Source: Bacteroidia bacterium (GTDB taxonomy: Bacteria > Bacteroidota > Ignavibacteria > UBA10030). From it: DNA of 64,000 bases. Below are positions 23,837-33,202 of the stretch, piece by piece. Location of the stretch: assembly GCA_022180565.1 (NCBI GenBank), contig BQML01000006.1:25963-89962 (forward strand). Reading direction: 5' to 3'. Numbering within the stretch: the stretch's first letter is position 1; each line of letters opens with the position of its first letter. The notes under the pieces were generated by a model that saw only the letters and a program-made list of their open reading frames with translations, was not told the DNA's origin and searched no databases. A program made the translations under genes and the position numbers.

Positions 23837-26395
23837 TCATCTTAGGATCGCGAAATGGCCGACCTTCATACCGCCGGAGGGCGATTCAACGGTGTAGATG
23901 TACACACCGCTTGCCACTTCCATGCCGTCTTTCGAGAACATATCCCAGAAGACACTGCCGTTGTTCGGATCCGAAGATGAGAACTTGATCTGATCGATAA
24001 TCTGCCCGGACACGTCGAGAATCGTGATCGTGGCTTCGGGCGGAAGGTTATAGAACAGAAGTTTGTGATCGAACACGTTCGAGAAATTGTCGTGCAGAGC
24101 CGCTCGCTTGTACGGATTGGGCCGCACGCCGACATTTGCGACATCACCGGCCGCAGCGAGAGCAGAGGAGACAATGTGAACGCCTCCAATCGCCTGCTTT
24201 CCTGCCGCCGTCGTCGGATAGTTGGCGTTGTTCGTCGCGAACGGATAGGTCTTCTGCCACAAACCGTTTGCTCCGTTGCGGTTCGTGTAGTGGGTTTCGA
24301 TCCTTGTCGTTGTTTCTCCATCCGGCCCCTCATAGGGTGTGGCCGTGTTTTCATAGTACGCTGACACATAATACCAGTACGAGAACCCAAGGACCACATC
24401 CGCATCCGTGTACTTGTATGTATAGGGAGTTGTACCACCGGTGTAATTCCCGACCTGTGCGGCCGGAATCACTTGAACGAGTTCCCAGGTACCCCAAGTG
24501 TCGGGCTGATACTCGCCCTTCTGGGCCGCCGCCGCCACAGCGGAGAACGCGTCGAACTTCGGGTTGACGGGCTTCTTCAATGAGTCTTTTGAAGCGCCGA
24601 CAACCATTTGCTCTTGATAGCGGTCCGCAAGCCTGTGACCTTCCTCCAGCCATTTCTTTTTCAGGAAGTTGGAGGATTTCCAGATCTTGTAGCCGGCGAA
24701 ACCGGGGCGACTCTCGGCTCCATTATCCCATTCGATTTCGACCGTCTTCGTTAACGTGTTGCTGACCTTCATGAGGGGCCGATAGGGCGGAATCGGAGAC
24801 GTTCTGCCGTTGGTGGGACTCTGCATCCAGTTTGTCTGGTAGGCCCATCGTGCCGCGCGAACGGCTTTCTGGATTCCCTCGAGCCTGTATCCGCCGACGA
24901 GACCCAGCACAACGACCATCGATTCGCCGTCGTTCAACTGAAACGGTCCGATGCCGCTGTACATGTCGCCGTTAAAGTCGTGACCGAAGTTATAACCCTT
25001 GCCGTTCGTCTTCGACCATGTACCCCAGCCGGTCGGATACGGTGTTCCCGTTGTCGCAGTTCCGTCTTCGAAAGGACCTTGTTCAAACGTCTGACCCTTC
25101 TGGTCACCGTCAGGTGCGCTTCCGCCCACAGAGTCCCGAACAAACGTGGTGGGATCGCCTTGTGTTCCCGACAAGAAAAATGCGTCGTTTGGGCTCCGAT
25201 CGAGATCGGCAATGCTTCGGGAACTTCCGCCATTCTGATAGAAGGCTCCTATGGCCACCGTATGCATGCGCCTCGGATCACCGCCTGTTGCGGCCAGACC
25301 TCCGCCCGAGCCGGTGGACACATAATCGCCGCGCTGGGCGCCGGTGCCGATCGGATGAACGCCGAAAATGTTGTTCTTGGTGGGGAGAGAGGCGCTGGAG
25401 TTGTTCGGATCTGCAGGGAGGGTACCCGATTTTGCATCGATCCACACCCAACCGTTCCAGGTATCGGTGTAACTCTTGATCGTCGGAGCATTAAAACCGA
25501 GATCGTTCTGCCCCGCCCCCGGTGTCTGTAAACTGGATCCGGCATAATAAGCATTGAACGCCCATGGGAAGCCGTCCGGCGCCGGGTTGTGAATCCATCC
25601 GCCCATGCGCGTGAACCTGTTTGAAATCGAGTTCACGTTTCGTCCGCCGCCCGGCTGGCTGGAAATCGACTGGAAGATCTCGCCGGACATTGTGAGCGCC
25701 AGAGCGCGAATCACATGGTTCGTCGCCTCGGTCATCCCGTTCATATCGATGTCGATCTCGCCCGTGTTCGTGAATTCGATTTCCACGATGACGAAATCAT
25801 TGAGATTGTTCCAGTTGGGGCCGGAGAACCCGTGCGCACGGATCTTCACATCAACGCCGAGATTCGTAGGAAAGCCGGCTTCGTAGACGACATGGTTCTT
25901 GGCGGCATCCACAAAGTACGGTTCGACGCTGTAGAGGCGGGCGGGATTATTCGCGCCTGCCACTGTGGATTTGAAGGCCAGATACGCATAATTCCCCGCA
26001 CCTCCGCTCTCCCACCGGCTCGGGTTTCCGTAAGGATTCCAGAGCGTATCGGGGTTATATTCCGTGACGTACATGTAATGCGACCAGTACATGGTCCAGG
26101 GAAATGCTCCGGGCCAGTGACTGTTCGGCGTCGTCCATGCGCGATCGAAATTGCCGAAGCGGATGAACTGTCGATTCCCTCGCGTGGGGGCGTCGCCGGC
26201 CTCGCCGTAGAACGGACCGAATCCTGCGGGCAACAAGGACTCCCAGAGATCGCCCGCCTGAATCACGCCGGCGCCGGGAAAGCCGATAACACTGTTCGCC
26301 GGCGTCCCGGGTTGCGCGTACGACTGGGACCAGACCATCGCTGTCAAGAACAGGATGGCGGCCGCAACAGTCGCCTTGTGAAGGATAGGTTTCAT
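23837..26395 (-). CDS. Large secreted protein with T9SS-style C-terminal sorting domain
   Basis: An 852-residue exported protein beginning at the ATG at 26395 with AAGGAG 7 bases upstream. The signal peptide ends near SYAQ. Most of the body is beta-rich and Gly/Asn/Trp-rich, with no catalytic motif that I recognise. A fibronectin-like stretch lies around 535-700 (VEIEWDNGAESRPGFAGYKIW, FSYWYYVSAYY). The final 80-90 residues (GVRPNPYK, ITILDVSGQIID, GVYIYTVESPSG, KVGHFAILR) are the FlgD/type A sorting layout of T9SS cargo. It is likely exposed on or released from the cell surface and works with the TonB receptor upstream, perhaps in glycan binding. Confidence 0.82.
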   Translation of the reverse strand: MKPILHKATVAAAILFLTAMVWSQSYAQPGTPANSVIGFPGAGVIQAGDLWESLLPAGFGPFYGEAGDAPTRGNRQFIRFGNFDRAWTTPNSHWPGAFPWTMYWSHYMYVTEYNPDTLWNPYGNPSRWESGGAGNYAYLAFKSTVAGANNPARLYSVEPYFVDAAKNHVVYEAGFPTNLGVDVKIRAHGFSGPNWNNLNDFVIVEIEFTNTGEIDIDMNGMTEATNHVIRALALTMSGEIFQSISSQPGGGRNVNSISNRFTRMGGWIHNPAPDGFPWAFNAYYAGSSLQTPGAGQNDLGFNAPTIKSYTDTWNGWVWIDAKSGTLPADPNNSSASLPTKNNIFGVHPIGTGAQRGDYVSTGSGGGLAATGGDPRRMHTVAIGAFYQNGGSSRSIADLDRSPNDAFFLSGTQGDPTTFVRDSVGGSAPDGDQKGQTFEQGPFEDGTATTGTPYPTGWGTWSKTNGKGYNFGHDFNGDMYSGIGPFQLNDGESMVVVLGLVGGYRLEGIQKAVRAARWAYQTNWMQSPTNGRTSPIPPYRPLMKVSNTLTKTVEIEWDNGAESRPGFAGYKIWKSSNFLKKKWLEEGHRLADRYQEQMVVGASKDSLKKPVNPKFDAFSAVAAAAQKGEYQPDTWGTWELVQVIPAAQVGNYTGGTTPYTYKYTDADVVLGFSYWYYVSAYYENTATPYEGPDGETTTRIETHYTNRNGANGLWQKTYPFATNNANYPTTAAGKQAIGGVHIVSSALAAAGDVANVGVRPNPYKRAALHDNFSNVFDHKLLFYNLPPEATITILDVSGQIIDQIKFSSSDPNNGSVFWDMFSKDGMEVASGVYIYTVESPSGGMKVGHFAILR

Positions 26396-26428
26396 GCCTG
26401 TACTCCTTATTGACAAGTGATAGTCGGG

Positions 26429-29400
26429 TTAAAATTCAACACGAGCGCCGAAATAGAACTCCCGCGGGATATCATAGAACAACGTTCCGTCCGGACCCAC
26501 GGGCCGTTTCCGGTCGCCGGTGGGGTCGGGTGAACCGGCCGCAAGAGAGGTCTCCCACAGCGAGGTCCCGGTCGTCGTTCTGTCGTATCCCAGAATGTTC
26601 TCCCAATCAAAGATGTTCTTGATGTCCACAAACACCGCGGCACGCACGCCTGCAAACGTGAAGCCCTTTTCGAGGCGGACATTGACCATCTTGTTCCACG
26701 GACCTTCACCCAATTCCCGGCTGGAGACACGCGGATCCACCAGTGTCAGCGGGTAGAAGAATCCGCTCTGGAAGGTACCGATTGACGTCAACCGGATGTC
26801 TTCAGGGAAGGTCAGCAGGAGCGTATAGGTGATCCGGTGGGTTCTGTCATAACCGCCGGTCAGCGTGCTATTGGTCCCCTGGACGTTCACGAGAACCTTG
26901 TTGTAAAAATTGATATCCCCGAACGGCAGGTCGCCGCCGTACGTGGCGCTGTCACCTGCAGCCGTCGAGAACGAGGTCTTCATCTTGGTATCGAGACCCG
27001 CAAACTGAGAGGCCTTGATGTAGGTGTAGGCATAGTTCAGGCGGCCGGTGAGGGTCATGAAGTCGAAGAACCTCTGCGGGAGGGCCTGAACGCTGATTTC
27101 CACGCCGCGCGCGTCTGCCAGGCCGGCAGTGAACCCGATGTTGTAGTTCGTTCCTGTGGGTCCGGACCGCGGGACCACGTTGAACGAGTAGTATCCGTAG
27201 TTCTCGATGTCGCGCAGGTATGCCGTCAGGTTCATCCCAAATCGCTGGGGCATGAACTCCCACTGCACGCCAAGCTCGTAGTTCGATGAACGGTAGGGCT
27301 GTTGTCGAACGGTGGACACGTTGGGCAGGGAGATGTTTCCAAAGTTGTTGTAGAACGCATACAGCTGGGAGTAGGGCGGCGGTGTCGTGTTGCGGGAGAA
27401 CGAAAAGTACATCGCCGCTTCGTCGGAAATCGGGTGCGACACGCCGAACCGCGGGGAGAACGCCACGATCGGATCCACTTCCCGTGTTCTCACCGTCACG
27501 CGATCCAGAACGTCGTTCAGACCGCCGAAGCTCGTCGTCGTGGTCTGGTACGGAGCAAAGTAGGTGCCGAAATCCTGTGCGGCGGGATCCCAGTAATCGA
27601 GACGACCGCCGAGGTTGATGATCAGGCCGGCATATTCCATACGATCCGCTGCGTACAGACTGAACTCCGAGGGCTTGATGTTCCATTCTTCATTGTAGAA
27701 CTGCTTCCGTGCATCAATGGCGCCGAGATATGAGGAGCGGCGCACCATGTCCAGATTGTGCATTCTCACCTGGAAGCCGCCCTTGAGCTGGTGGTTACGG
27801 GTCACCTGGCTCGTGATGTCGCCCTTCAGCGCAATGACCTGGTTGAGGAAATTCTCGTAGTAGAAGCCCGGACGCGCAAGCCTGACGGTGGTATTACCGG
27901 CATTGAATTGGAAGTTCGTAGAACTCGCCGGTTCGTCCTGATTGCGGAAGAACTTCGACAGGTCTGTGTTGGAAATGTACTTATCAGCCTCGGCCAGCGT
28001 GGACAGCGTAATGAACGTGCCGTCATCTTCATCAAGCGCGCAAAAACCGTCGCCGTTGCTGTCGATATAGCCCATGCGGTTGATGCTTGAATTGATGCTG
28101 GCTTGGATCTCATAGAAAGTCGACGGAGATAAAACGTGCGTCAGTTTCGCACTGGCGATCACATCGCCGCCGTCGTTTTTCGGCACGCCTTCGAGGAAGA
28201 ACCGGGCGGATTCTTGATAGGATCGGTTTTTCCATTTCAGGAAGTATCCGCGGTCGGTAATGATGCTGAACGCGGAAAGCCGCATGTCATCGGACAGTTG
28301 ATAATTCGTCTTGCCCGTGATGTTGAGTTCACGGTTCTTCTCGTTAGGCAGGCGACCGTTTGAATCCATGTACCGGCCGCTCAGGAAGAAGTTCCACCCT
28401 TCCATGATATCGCCGCCGAGAGAGGCCTCGACCTCGATTTGCGGCTTATCCTGATTGTTGTACTTGCCGGGATAGTAGCTGTACCGGGTGAGCCGTGCAC
28501 TATCGGCAGGAAGCGTCGAGTATTGCGACGGAGGAGCGCCGCTGGTCCGGAGGTTTCGCAACGAATCCACCCGATTGCTCAGGGCGGTTTTCTCGGCGAA
28601 GTAGATTGATTCGTTCCAGTACACGTTGGGTCCGTTGTACTTCAGTCCGTCGAGTTGACTGATGCGGGTGAAGAAGCTTCCGCTCAGCGGTCCGCGGCCT
28701 TCACGGAGCGTGTAGTTGATGACCCCGGCTGTTGCCGTGGAATACTCCGCACCGACCGCTCCGGTATTGACGTTCATCTGTTCGATCGCACTGAAGTTCA
28801 GGCCTCCCGTCGTGTTCAGCTCGCTTCCCCGGTAACGCGGGGTGCTCGTGTACACGAGGAAGACGGTACTCACCGTCTGATCACCGGCCGCGGCGAAGTA
28901 CGAATCCGTAACATCGACACCTTCGATGATCGTCTTGCTCTCTTGAATCCGGCCGCCGCGGATGAAGCCTTTGTATGCCCCGGGTGTGGTGTTCAGAATT
29001 TCCACCGCCGAAGTAACCGGAAGGGTATTCGATACTTCATCTCTTCCCAGCACAGTCTTGGTGGCCGTGAGAGACTTGTCAACCACACGCGGTCTCGCCT
29101 CAACCACGATTTCTTCCAGTCCGATCGCCTCGGACCTCAGGTTGAAATCCCGAGTGATGGTCTGGTCGGCCGACACGACAACGTTGATGACCGTCTCCTT
29201 GGCGTAACCGACCGCCGATGCTACGAGTCTGTATGTTCCCGGAGGAACGTTGAGAATAAAATAGACGCCGTTTCCGTCGGCCGCGGCTCCGAGGGTCGTT
29301 CCCTCAATGACAACGTTTGCGCCGACGATGGGATCTCCACTCGATGCGTCTTTCACTACTCCTGTAATCTTGCCGCTCTGAGCAAACAGGCCCGCGGACA

Positions 29401-29452
29401 GCGCGAGACTGAAGAGCGCAACCAGGAGCGTTCGGCACCTGACTGGATTCAT
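26429..29452 (-). CDS. TonB-dependent outer-membrane receptor with carboxypeptidase-regulatory-like domain
   Basis: About 1007 residues from the ATG at 29452 (AAGGAG 9 bases upstream). Signal peptide to about 25 (LFAQSG), then a CarboxypepD_reg-like beta-sandwich (ITGVVKDASSGDPIVGANVVIEGT), a plug domain (VSNTLPVTSAVEILNTTPG, ESKTIIEGVDVTDSY), and a 22-strand type barrel to a C-terminal ARVEF with the terminal aromatic required for outer-membrane insertion. This is the uptake receptor for the island's substrate. No SusD-like lipoprotein is next to it, so it is not a classical SusCD pair. An in-frame ATG at 29548 with AGGAGG just upstream would add 32 residues before the signal peptide. Confidence 0.93.
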   Translation of the reverse strand: MNPVRCRTLLVALFSLALSAGLFAQSGKITGVVKDASSGDPIVGANVVIEGTTLGAAADGNGVYFILNVPPGTYRLVASAVGYAKETVINVVVSADQTITRDFNLRSEAIGLEEIVVEARPRVVDKSLTATKTVLGRDEVSNTLPVTSAVEILNTTPGAYKGFIRGGRIQESKTIIEGVDVTDSYFAAAGDQTVSTVFLVYTSTPRYRGSELNTTGGLNFSAIEQMNVNTGAVGAEYSTATAGVINYTLREGRGPLSGSFFTRISQLDGLKYNGPNVYWNESIYFAEKTALSNRVDSLRNLRTSGAPPSQYSTLPADSARLTRYSYYPGKYNNQDKPQIEVEASLGGDIMEGWNFFLSGRYMDSNGRLPNEKNRELNITGKTNYQLSDDMRLSAFSIITDRGYFLKWKNRSYQESARFFLEGVPKNDGGDVIASAKLTHVLSPSTFYEIQASINSSINRMGYIDSNGDGFCALDEDDGTFITLSTLAEADKYISNTDLSKFFRNQDEPASSTNFQFNAGNTTVRLARPGFYYENFLNQVIALKGDITSQVTRNHQLKGGFQVRMHNLDMVRRSSYLGAIDARKQFYNEEWNIKPSEFSLYAADRMEYAGLIINLGGRLDYWDPAAQDFGTYFAPYQTTTTSFGGLNDVLDRVTVRTREVDPIVAFSPRFGVSHPISDEAAMYFSFSRNTTPPPYSQLYAFYNNFGNISLPNVSTVRQQPYRSSNYELGVQWEFMPQRFGMNLTAYLRDIENYGYYSFNVVPRSGPTGTNYNIGFTAGLADARGVEISVQALPQRFFDFMTLTGRLNYAYTYIKASQFAGLDTKMKTSFSTAAGDSATYGGDLPFGDINFYNKVLVNVQGTNSTLTGGYDRTHRITYTLLLTFPEDIRLTSIGTFQSGFFYPLTLVDPRVSSRELGEGPWNKMVNVRLEKGFTFAGVRAAVFVDIKNIFDWENILGYDRTTTGTSLWETSLAAGSPDPTGDRKRPVGPDGTLFYDIPREFYFGARVEF

Positions 29453-29752
29453 AGTGCTTCTCCTTATGTGAAAAGGACCGTTGGAATGCTGTGGGTACTG
29501 CCGAAATCGGGGAAGAACACGAGGACGTTGGATCACTTCAACCGGCATTCATCCTCCTTTCGCGGAAAGGTGAGTGATGGATTGGATTGGAAGTCCTGGA
29601 CCGGCCTCCGCTCATCACGGGGCTCCTTCGTCTGCCGGAATACCACTAAACTGTCTTTCTCCGCCTCGTCCTGACCGTCGCTCGAATGGAAAATAATCGC
29701 GCGGTCGTCTCTCGGATGGTGTTTAATTAGTAAAACACGGTTTCATAGCCAG
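29453..29752 (-). promoter_or_regulatory. Long leader of the TonB receptor gene
   Basis: About 300 nt lie between the predicted transcription start and the ATG at 29452. The leader carries an AGGAGG site (29553-29558) for an in-frame upstream ATG at 29548. A hairpin with stem CCTTTC/GAAAGG (29556-29570) covers part of that site. CAATCC repeats lie just upstream. No known riboswitch is recognisable. Confidence 0.5.
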
Positions 29753-29781
29753 AGTATAGAATTTTTTGGAAGTAATGTCAA
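29753..29781 (-). promoter_or_regulatory. Sigma70-type promoter for the TonB receptor
   Basis: On the minus strand, -35 TTGACA (29776-29781) and -10 TATACT (29753-29758) are separated by 17 bp. It lies about 300 bp upstream of the receptor ATG and about 90 bp after the end of the GH172 gene, so it starts a new transcript. The bases between it and 29872 hold no gene. Confidence 0.78.
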
Positions 29782-29872
29782 GGGGAAATGAACTTTTGGG
29801 ACGAACGGCGGAACTGTTGAAAAACTACACCGATCCGGCAGATTCTCCCGTTATTCGTCCCTCACGCACCTA

Positions 29873-31018
29873 TCAGCGGATTTCGAGATAATCCTTGTCG
29901 GGAAGTTTGGGAAAAGCCGCATGAGGCTCCTTCTGATACCAGAACGCAACCGAAGAAATATCGTCCTGCAAGGGAAGATAGCGGCCGCCGGAACGCCATC
30001 CAAGCGCCTGGAGAGTGATTCTGAGATCCTTTCCGAATCTGACAGGATCCATAATATGCCATCGATACAATCCGAACCGCTGTTGCGAGTTGTACACCCC
30101 ATCGGGCCGTATCACCTGGGCGAGACCGCTGTAGGGCGTCGTGAATTCCTGATATTGTTTGGTCTGCCTGTTCTCAAAGTTATAGGATCCGCAAAAGTAG
30201 TCCTCTGTGCCCGTGCCGCAGATCGTCGGAAACTCCCCATCGCCGTCGATGAAGAACTTGATCTCCCCTTCTCCCCACCATCCGCTGTTGTTGACTCCCC
30301 ACGCAACGTACGTCCCGACATAGTGTCCCCATCCCTGAACGCCGTCCAGAATCGTATAGTCGGCCTTATACGGGAGCGGATTTTGCCGGCGGAACTGCGC
30401 ATGGAAGTAACCAACGTCCGCAGGAACATCGGTGAGCGCATAGTCGATCTGATAGTACACTGTGACCTCGTCATCCCCGATGTTCTCGATCGTGAGCCTG
30501 GCCGATGTGCGGAACGGCATTTCCCAGTACGAGTTCAGCGCGCTGCCGGGGTTCACGCACACGGCGAGAGAAGAGATCTGAGCGTACTGATTCCATCCGC
30601 ACGCAAAGAAATCCCCCACCGGAACCTCAACCGACGGCGTCCGCTCGCCGTCCCAGTACATCCGAAGAATCAGATACCGCCAATGGCCCGTCGGCGTCAT
30701 CCAAATGTGTTGAATCGCCCCACTCCCCTTGATTTCTCCAAGTACGAACATCTCCTTCGGCTTGACCTTCACCGACGGCGAAATCTTCCATCCGCGACCC
30801 AGCTCACGCGCGGCGTTCATGCCGGTCCCCTCTCTCGCCATCCCTCCTTTCCCCTTCTCCCCCGTGAAATTCTCGGGACTGATCGAGCGGGTCTCCGCAC
30901 GGGACAGCCGTGATAACGTCCCCATGCCCATGCCCAGGCCGTTGAAACCCTGACCGAAAACCTGCTGTGTCAAAAGACCGGTGAGATACGCCAAAAAATA
31001 TGTGGATAATCGTTTCAT
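29873..31018 (-). CDS. DUF2961 / GH172-family secreted protein
   Basis: A 381-residue protein with an N-terminal signal peptide (to about FGQ, 23). The family signature GTGTEDYFCGSYNF is clear, preceded by IQHIWMTPTG and RMYWDGERTPSVEVPVGDFFACG. GH172 enzymes hydrolyse furanosidic substrates such as alpha-D-arabinofuranosides or difructose dianhydride, forming jelly-roll trimers. The glutamate in GTGTEDY is the expected catalytic-site residue. A GAGGAGG site 5-6 bases before the ATG fixes the start. It follows the ABC binding protein and permease in the same direction, so it probably releases the sugar that they carry. Confidence 0.9.
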   Translation of the reverse strand: MKRLSTYFLAYLTGLLTQQVFGQGFNGLGMGMGTLSRLSRAETRSISPENFTGEKGKGGMAREGTGMNAARELGRGWKISPSVKVKPKEMFVLGEIKGSGAIQHIWMTPTGHWRYLILRMYWDGERTPSVEVPVGDFFACGWNQYAQISSLAVCVNPGSALNSYWEMPFRTSARLTIENIGDDEVTVYYQIDYALTDVPADVGYFHAQFRRQNPLPYKADYTILDGVQGWGHYVGTYVAWGVNNSGWWGEGEIKFFIDGDGEFPTICGTGTEDYFCGSYNFENRQTKQYQEFTTPYSGLAQVIRPDGVYNSQQRFGLYRWHIMDPVRFGKDLRITLQALGWRSGGRYLPLQDDISSVAFWYQKEPHAAFPKLPDKDYLEIR

Positions 31019-31145
31019 GAAACCTCCTCGGAGAAATTGAAGATTCGAAACTGAAACAAGAACAACCCTTCCAGCTTCCCCTCCGGTGATTGATCATTAT
31101 CGGTCTCTTCACCCACGAAGAGAAGACCCAGGATGCGAATTCTTC

Positions 31146-32057
31146 TTATTCCAACTCCTCCCCTCCCTGCTCCACATTCTCCCGTGTGAAGACTCTGGAA
31201 AGCAGGGTGATTTCTTTCGGCACCTTCTCTCCTCTCAGCACCCTCAGTACCGTTTCCACCGCCTCCTTTCCTCCGGTCGGATACTCAAAGGAAGCGGCCA
31301 GAATTCCCTGGCGCACGTACACTTGACCTTCGTGCGGAAGCGCGTCTACACCGACGAAGAGCATCTCCTGTTCCCTCCCTGCGGCCCTTGCCGCAAGCCA
31401 GGCCCCGTGCGCCGCCGGATCGTTGTGGGCATAGACAGCATCGATCCTGGAGAATCGCGCTAACGCCGACTCCATCTCCTTCCGCGCATTGGGTTCGAGC
31501 CACTTCATGTCGGCCTCAAAGATCACCTCAAGCTCCGACCCTTTGATCCCCTCTCGAAAACCCGCATGCCTGTCCTGCCCCGGCGTCGAGGTCATGAGTC
31601 CCTTCAATTCAACGATCTTCCCTTTCCCGCCAAGTCTTTGCACAAGCCATTTCCCTAAGGCTCGGCCGATCTTCCTGTTGTCCGCCCCGATAAAACACGT
31701 GTAGTCCTCTCCCAGCACGCGCCGGTCAAGAACGATGACGGGAATTCCCTTTCGGTAAGCATCCCGTACAACGCCGGTCAGAGGCGCGGCCTCCTTGGGA
31801 GATACCAGGATCGCGTCCACCCCGGCACGGAGGAACTCCTCGATGTGCGCACGCTGGCGGAGGTTGTCGTTCTGCGCGTCCTTGAACATGACGGTCAATT
31901 CCGGATGGTCATCCGCCGCCCGGCGGATATCCGCGTTCATCTGAACGCGCCACGGCTCACCCAGATTGCATTGGCTCATGCCAACGGTCCAGGTCCGCGA
32001 AGACTGCCCATGGACGGAACTCAGACACAAGAGGGAAAGAACAAAGAGGGAACGCAT
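31146..32057 (-). CDS. ABC sugar transporter substrate-binding protein (RbsB-like)
   Basis: A 303-residue periplasmic binding protein of the ribose/galactose type. A short signal peptide (MRSLFVLSLLCLSSVHGQ) is followed by VGMSQCNLGEPWRVQMNADI, AILVSPKEAAPLTGVV, IPVIVLDRRV, YAHNDPAAHGA and a FVGVDALPHEG motif. The ATG at 32057 starts directly at the signal peptide; 17 codons of open frame upstream lack similarity. The region before it is low-complexity (TGGATTGATGAGTG on the plus strand) and has no Shine-Dalgarno. Partner permease is 150 bp upstream. No ATP-binding subunit is found in this locus. Confidence 0.92.
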   Translation of the reverse strand: MRSLFVLSLLCLSSVHGQSSRTWTVGMSQCNLGEPWRVQMNADIRRAADDHPELTVMFKDAQNDNLRQRAHIEEFLRAGVDAILVSPKEAAPLTGVVRDAYRKGIPVIVLDRRVLGEDYTCFIGADNRKIGRALGKWLVQRLGGKGKIVELKGLMTSTPGQDRHAGFREGIKGSELEVIFEADMKWLEPNARKEMESALARFSRIDAVYAHNDPAAHGAWLAARAAGREQEMLFVGVDALPHEGQVYVRQGILAASFEYPTGGKEAVETVLRVLRGEKVPKEITLLSRVFTRENVEQGGEELE

Positions 32058-32206
32058 GGAAAGTCGGTTGATGGATTGGTGGATTGATGAGTGAACGAAC
32101 ACATGCATATGGAGTCATGGAGTGATGATGCATTGACTCTTGACCGAATGGGGAGCATCATTTAGTGACTCCACACACCACAAATCGGATGGTTCTGAAC
32201 AAAAGC

Positions 32207-33202
32207 CTATCGCTTCCCAAACATCACCGCAACAATAATAATCACGCCTGTGAGCATGAGCCTCGTTTCCTCTCCAACAGCGTTGATGCTGAGGATCTTC
32301 TCAAGGGAGCCGATAATCAGCACGCCGATGACCGTGAGTCCGACCGATCCTTTGCCCCCTCGCAACGTGGTTCCCCCGATCACGACCATCGCAATCGCGG
32401 TCAGCTCGTACGCCGCCCCCGCTTCGGGATCTCCCTGCAATTCCTGCCCTGCCTGACACATGCCCGCTACAGCACAGAGCAGACCGCTCAGCCCGTAGGC
32501 CAATACCTTGGAGGACTTCACCGGAATGCCGGAAAGCCACGCCGCTTCCTCGTTCCCGCCAATCGCATACAATCGCCTTCCCAGAACGGTCCGCGAAAGG
32601 AGGAACCAGCACACGATTGCACACAGGAGAAAGACGATCGTGACGATGGCAATGTTGTCGCCGAGGATCCTGGCGTTCAGTATCTCAAACGATGCCGGCG
32701 TCGGGACGTATTCGTACGACCCGTCCGCTCCCTGAATCGCCGTCGAGACCTTCTGTCCTCCGGAAACAAGTTTGGCCATCCCGCGGGCAAAGACCATCAT
32801 AGCCAGTGTGGCAATGAACGGTTGAACGCGAAAGTGCGCGGTTGCAATTCCCGAGGCCGCTCCGCACAACGCGCCGACCCCGAGGGTCATTGCGGCGGCA
32901 AGCCAGCCCGGCCAGCCCCAGTGGATGACCCCCAGGGAAAATAACACACCACACAGTGCAAGGACGCTGCCGACCGAGAGGTCGATGCCTCCAGCGATGA
33001 TCACCAGCGTCATCCCGCAGGCCAGGATTCCGTACACCGACACCTGCCGCAACATGTCACGGTGTGTGCCCCATTCAAAGAACGAGCCTTCAGCGTGAAA
33101 GAAGGCACCTGCGAGCAGAACAACCGCGAGGGCCAGCCCCGCCTGCGCGGTTCCCGGGAATCTTCTGTGAAAATCACGCCACCAGTCAGGGATGAACGCC
33201 AC
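32207..33202 (-). CDS. ABC sugar transporter permease (RbsC-like)
   Basis: A 331-residue inner-membrane protein with 8-10 hydrophobic segments. The RbsC-family signature is visible: GMTLVIIAGGIDLSVGSVLAL, RVQPFIATLAMMVFARGMA, YAIGGNEEAAWLSGI and VVIGGTTLRGGKGSVGLTVIG. It would pair with the binding protein downstream to import a monosaccharide. Its start overlaps the 3' end of the fucose-isomerase-like gene by 17 bp, so the two are coupled. The usual RbsA-type double ATPase is missing between or beside them, so an ATPase encoded elsewhere must energise the transporter or it is non-functional. Confidence 0.92.
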   Translation of the reverse strand: MAFIPDWWRDFHRRFPGTAQAGLALAVVLLAGAFFHAEGSFFEWGTHRDMLRQVSVYGILACGMTLVIIAGGIDLSVGSVLALCGVLFSLGVIHWGWPGWLAAAMTLGVGALCGAASGIATAHFRVQPFIATLAMMVFARGMAKLVSGGQKVSTAIQGADGSYEYVPTPASFEILNARILGDNIAIVTIVFLLCAIVCWFLLSRTVLGRRLYAIGGNEEAAWLSGIPVKSSKVLAYGLSGLLCAVAGMCQAGQELQGDPEAGAAYELTAIAMVVIGGTTLRGGKGSVGLTVIGVLIIGSLEKILSINAVGEETRLMLTGVIIIVAVMFGKR

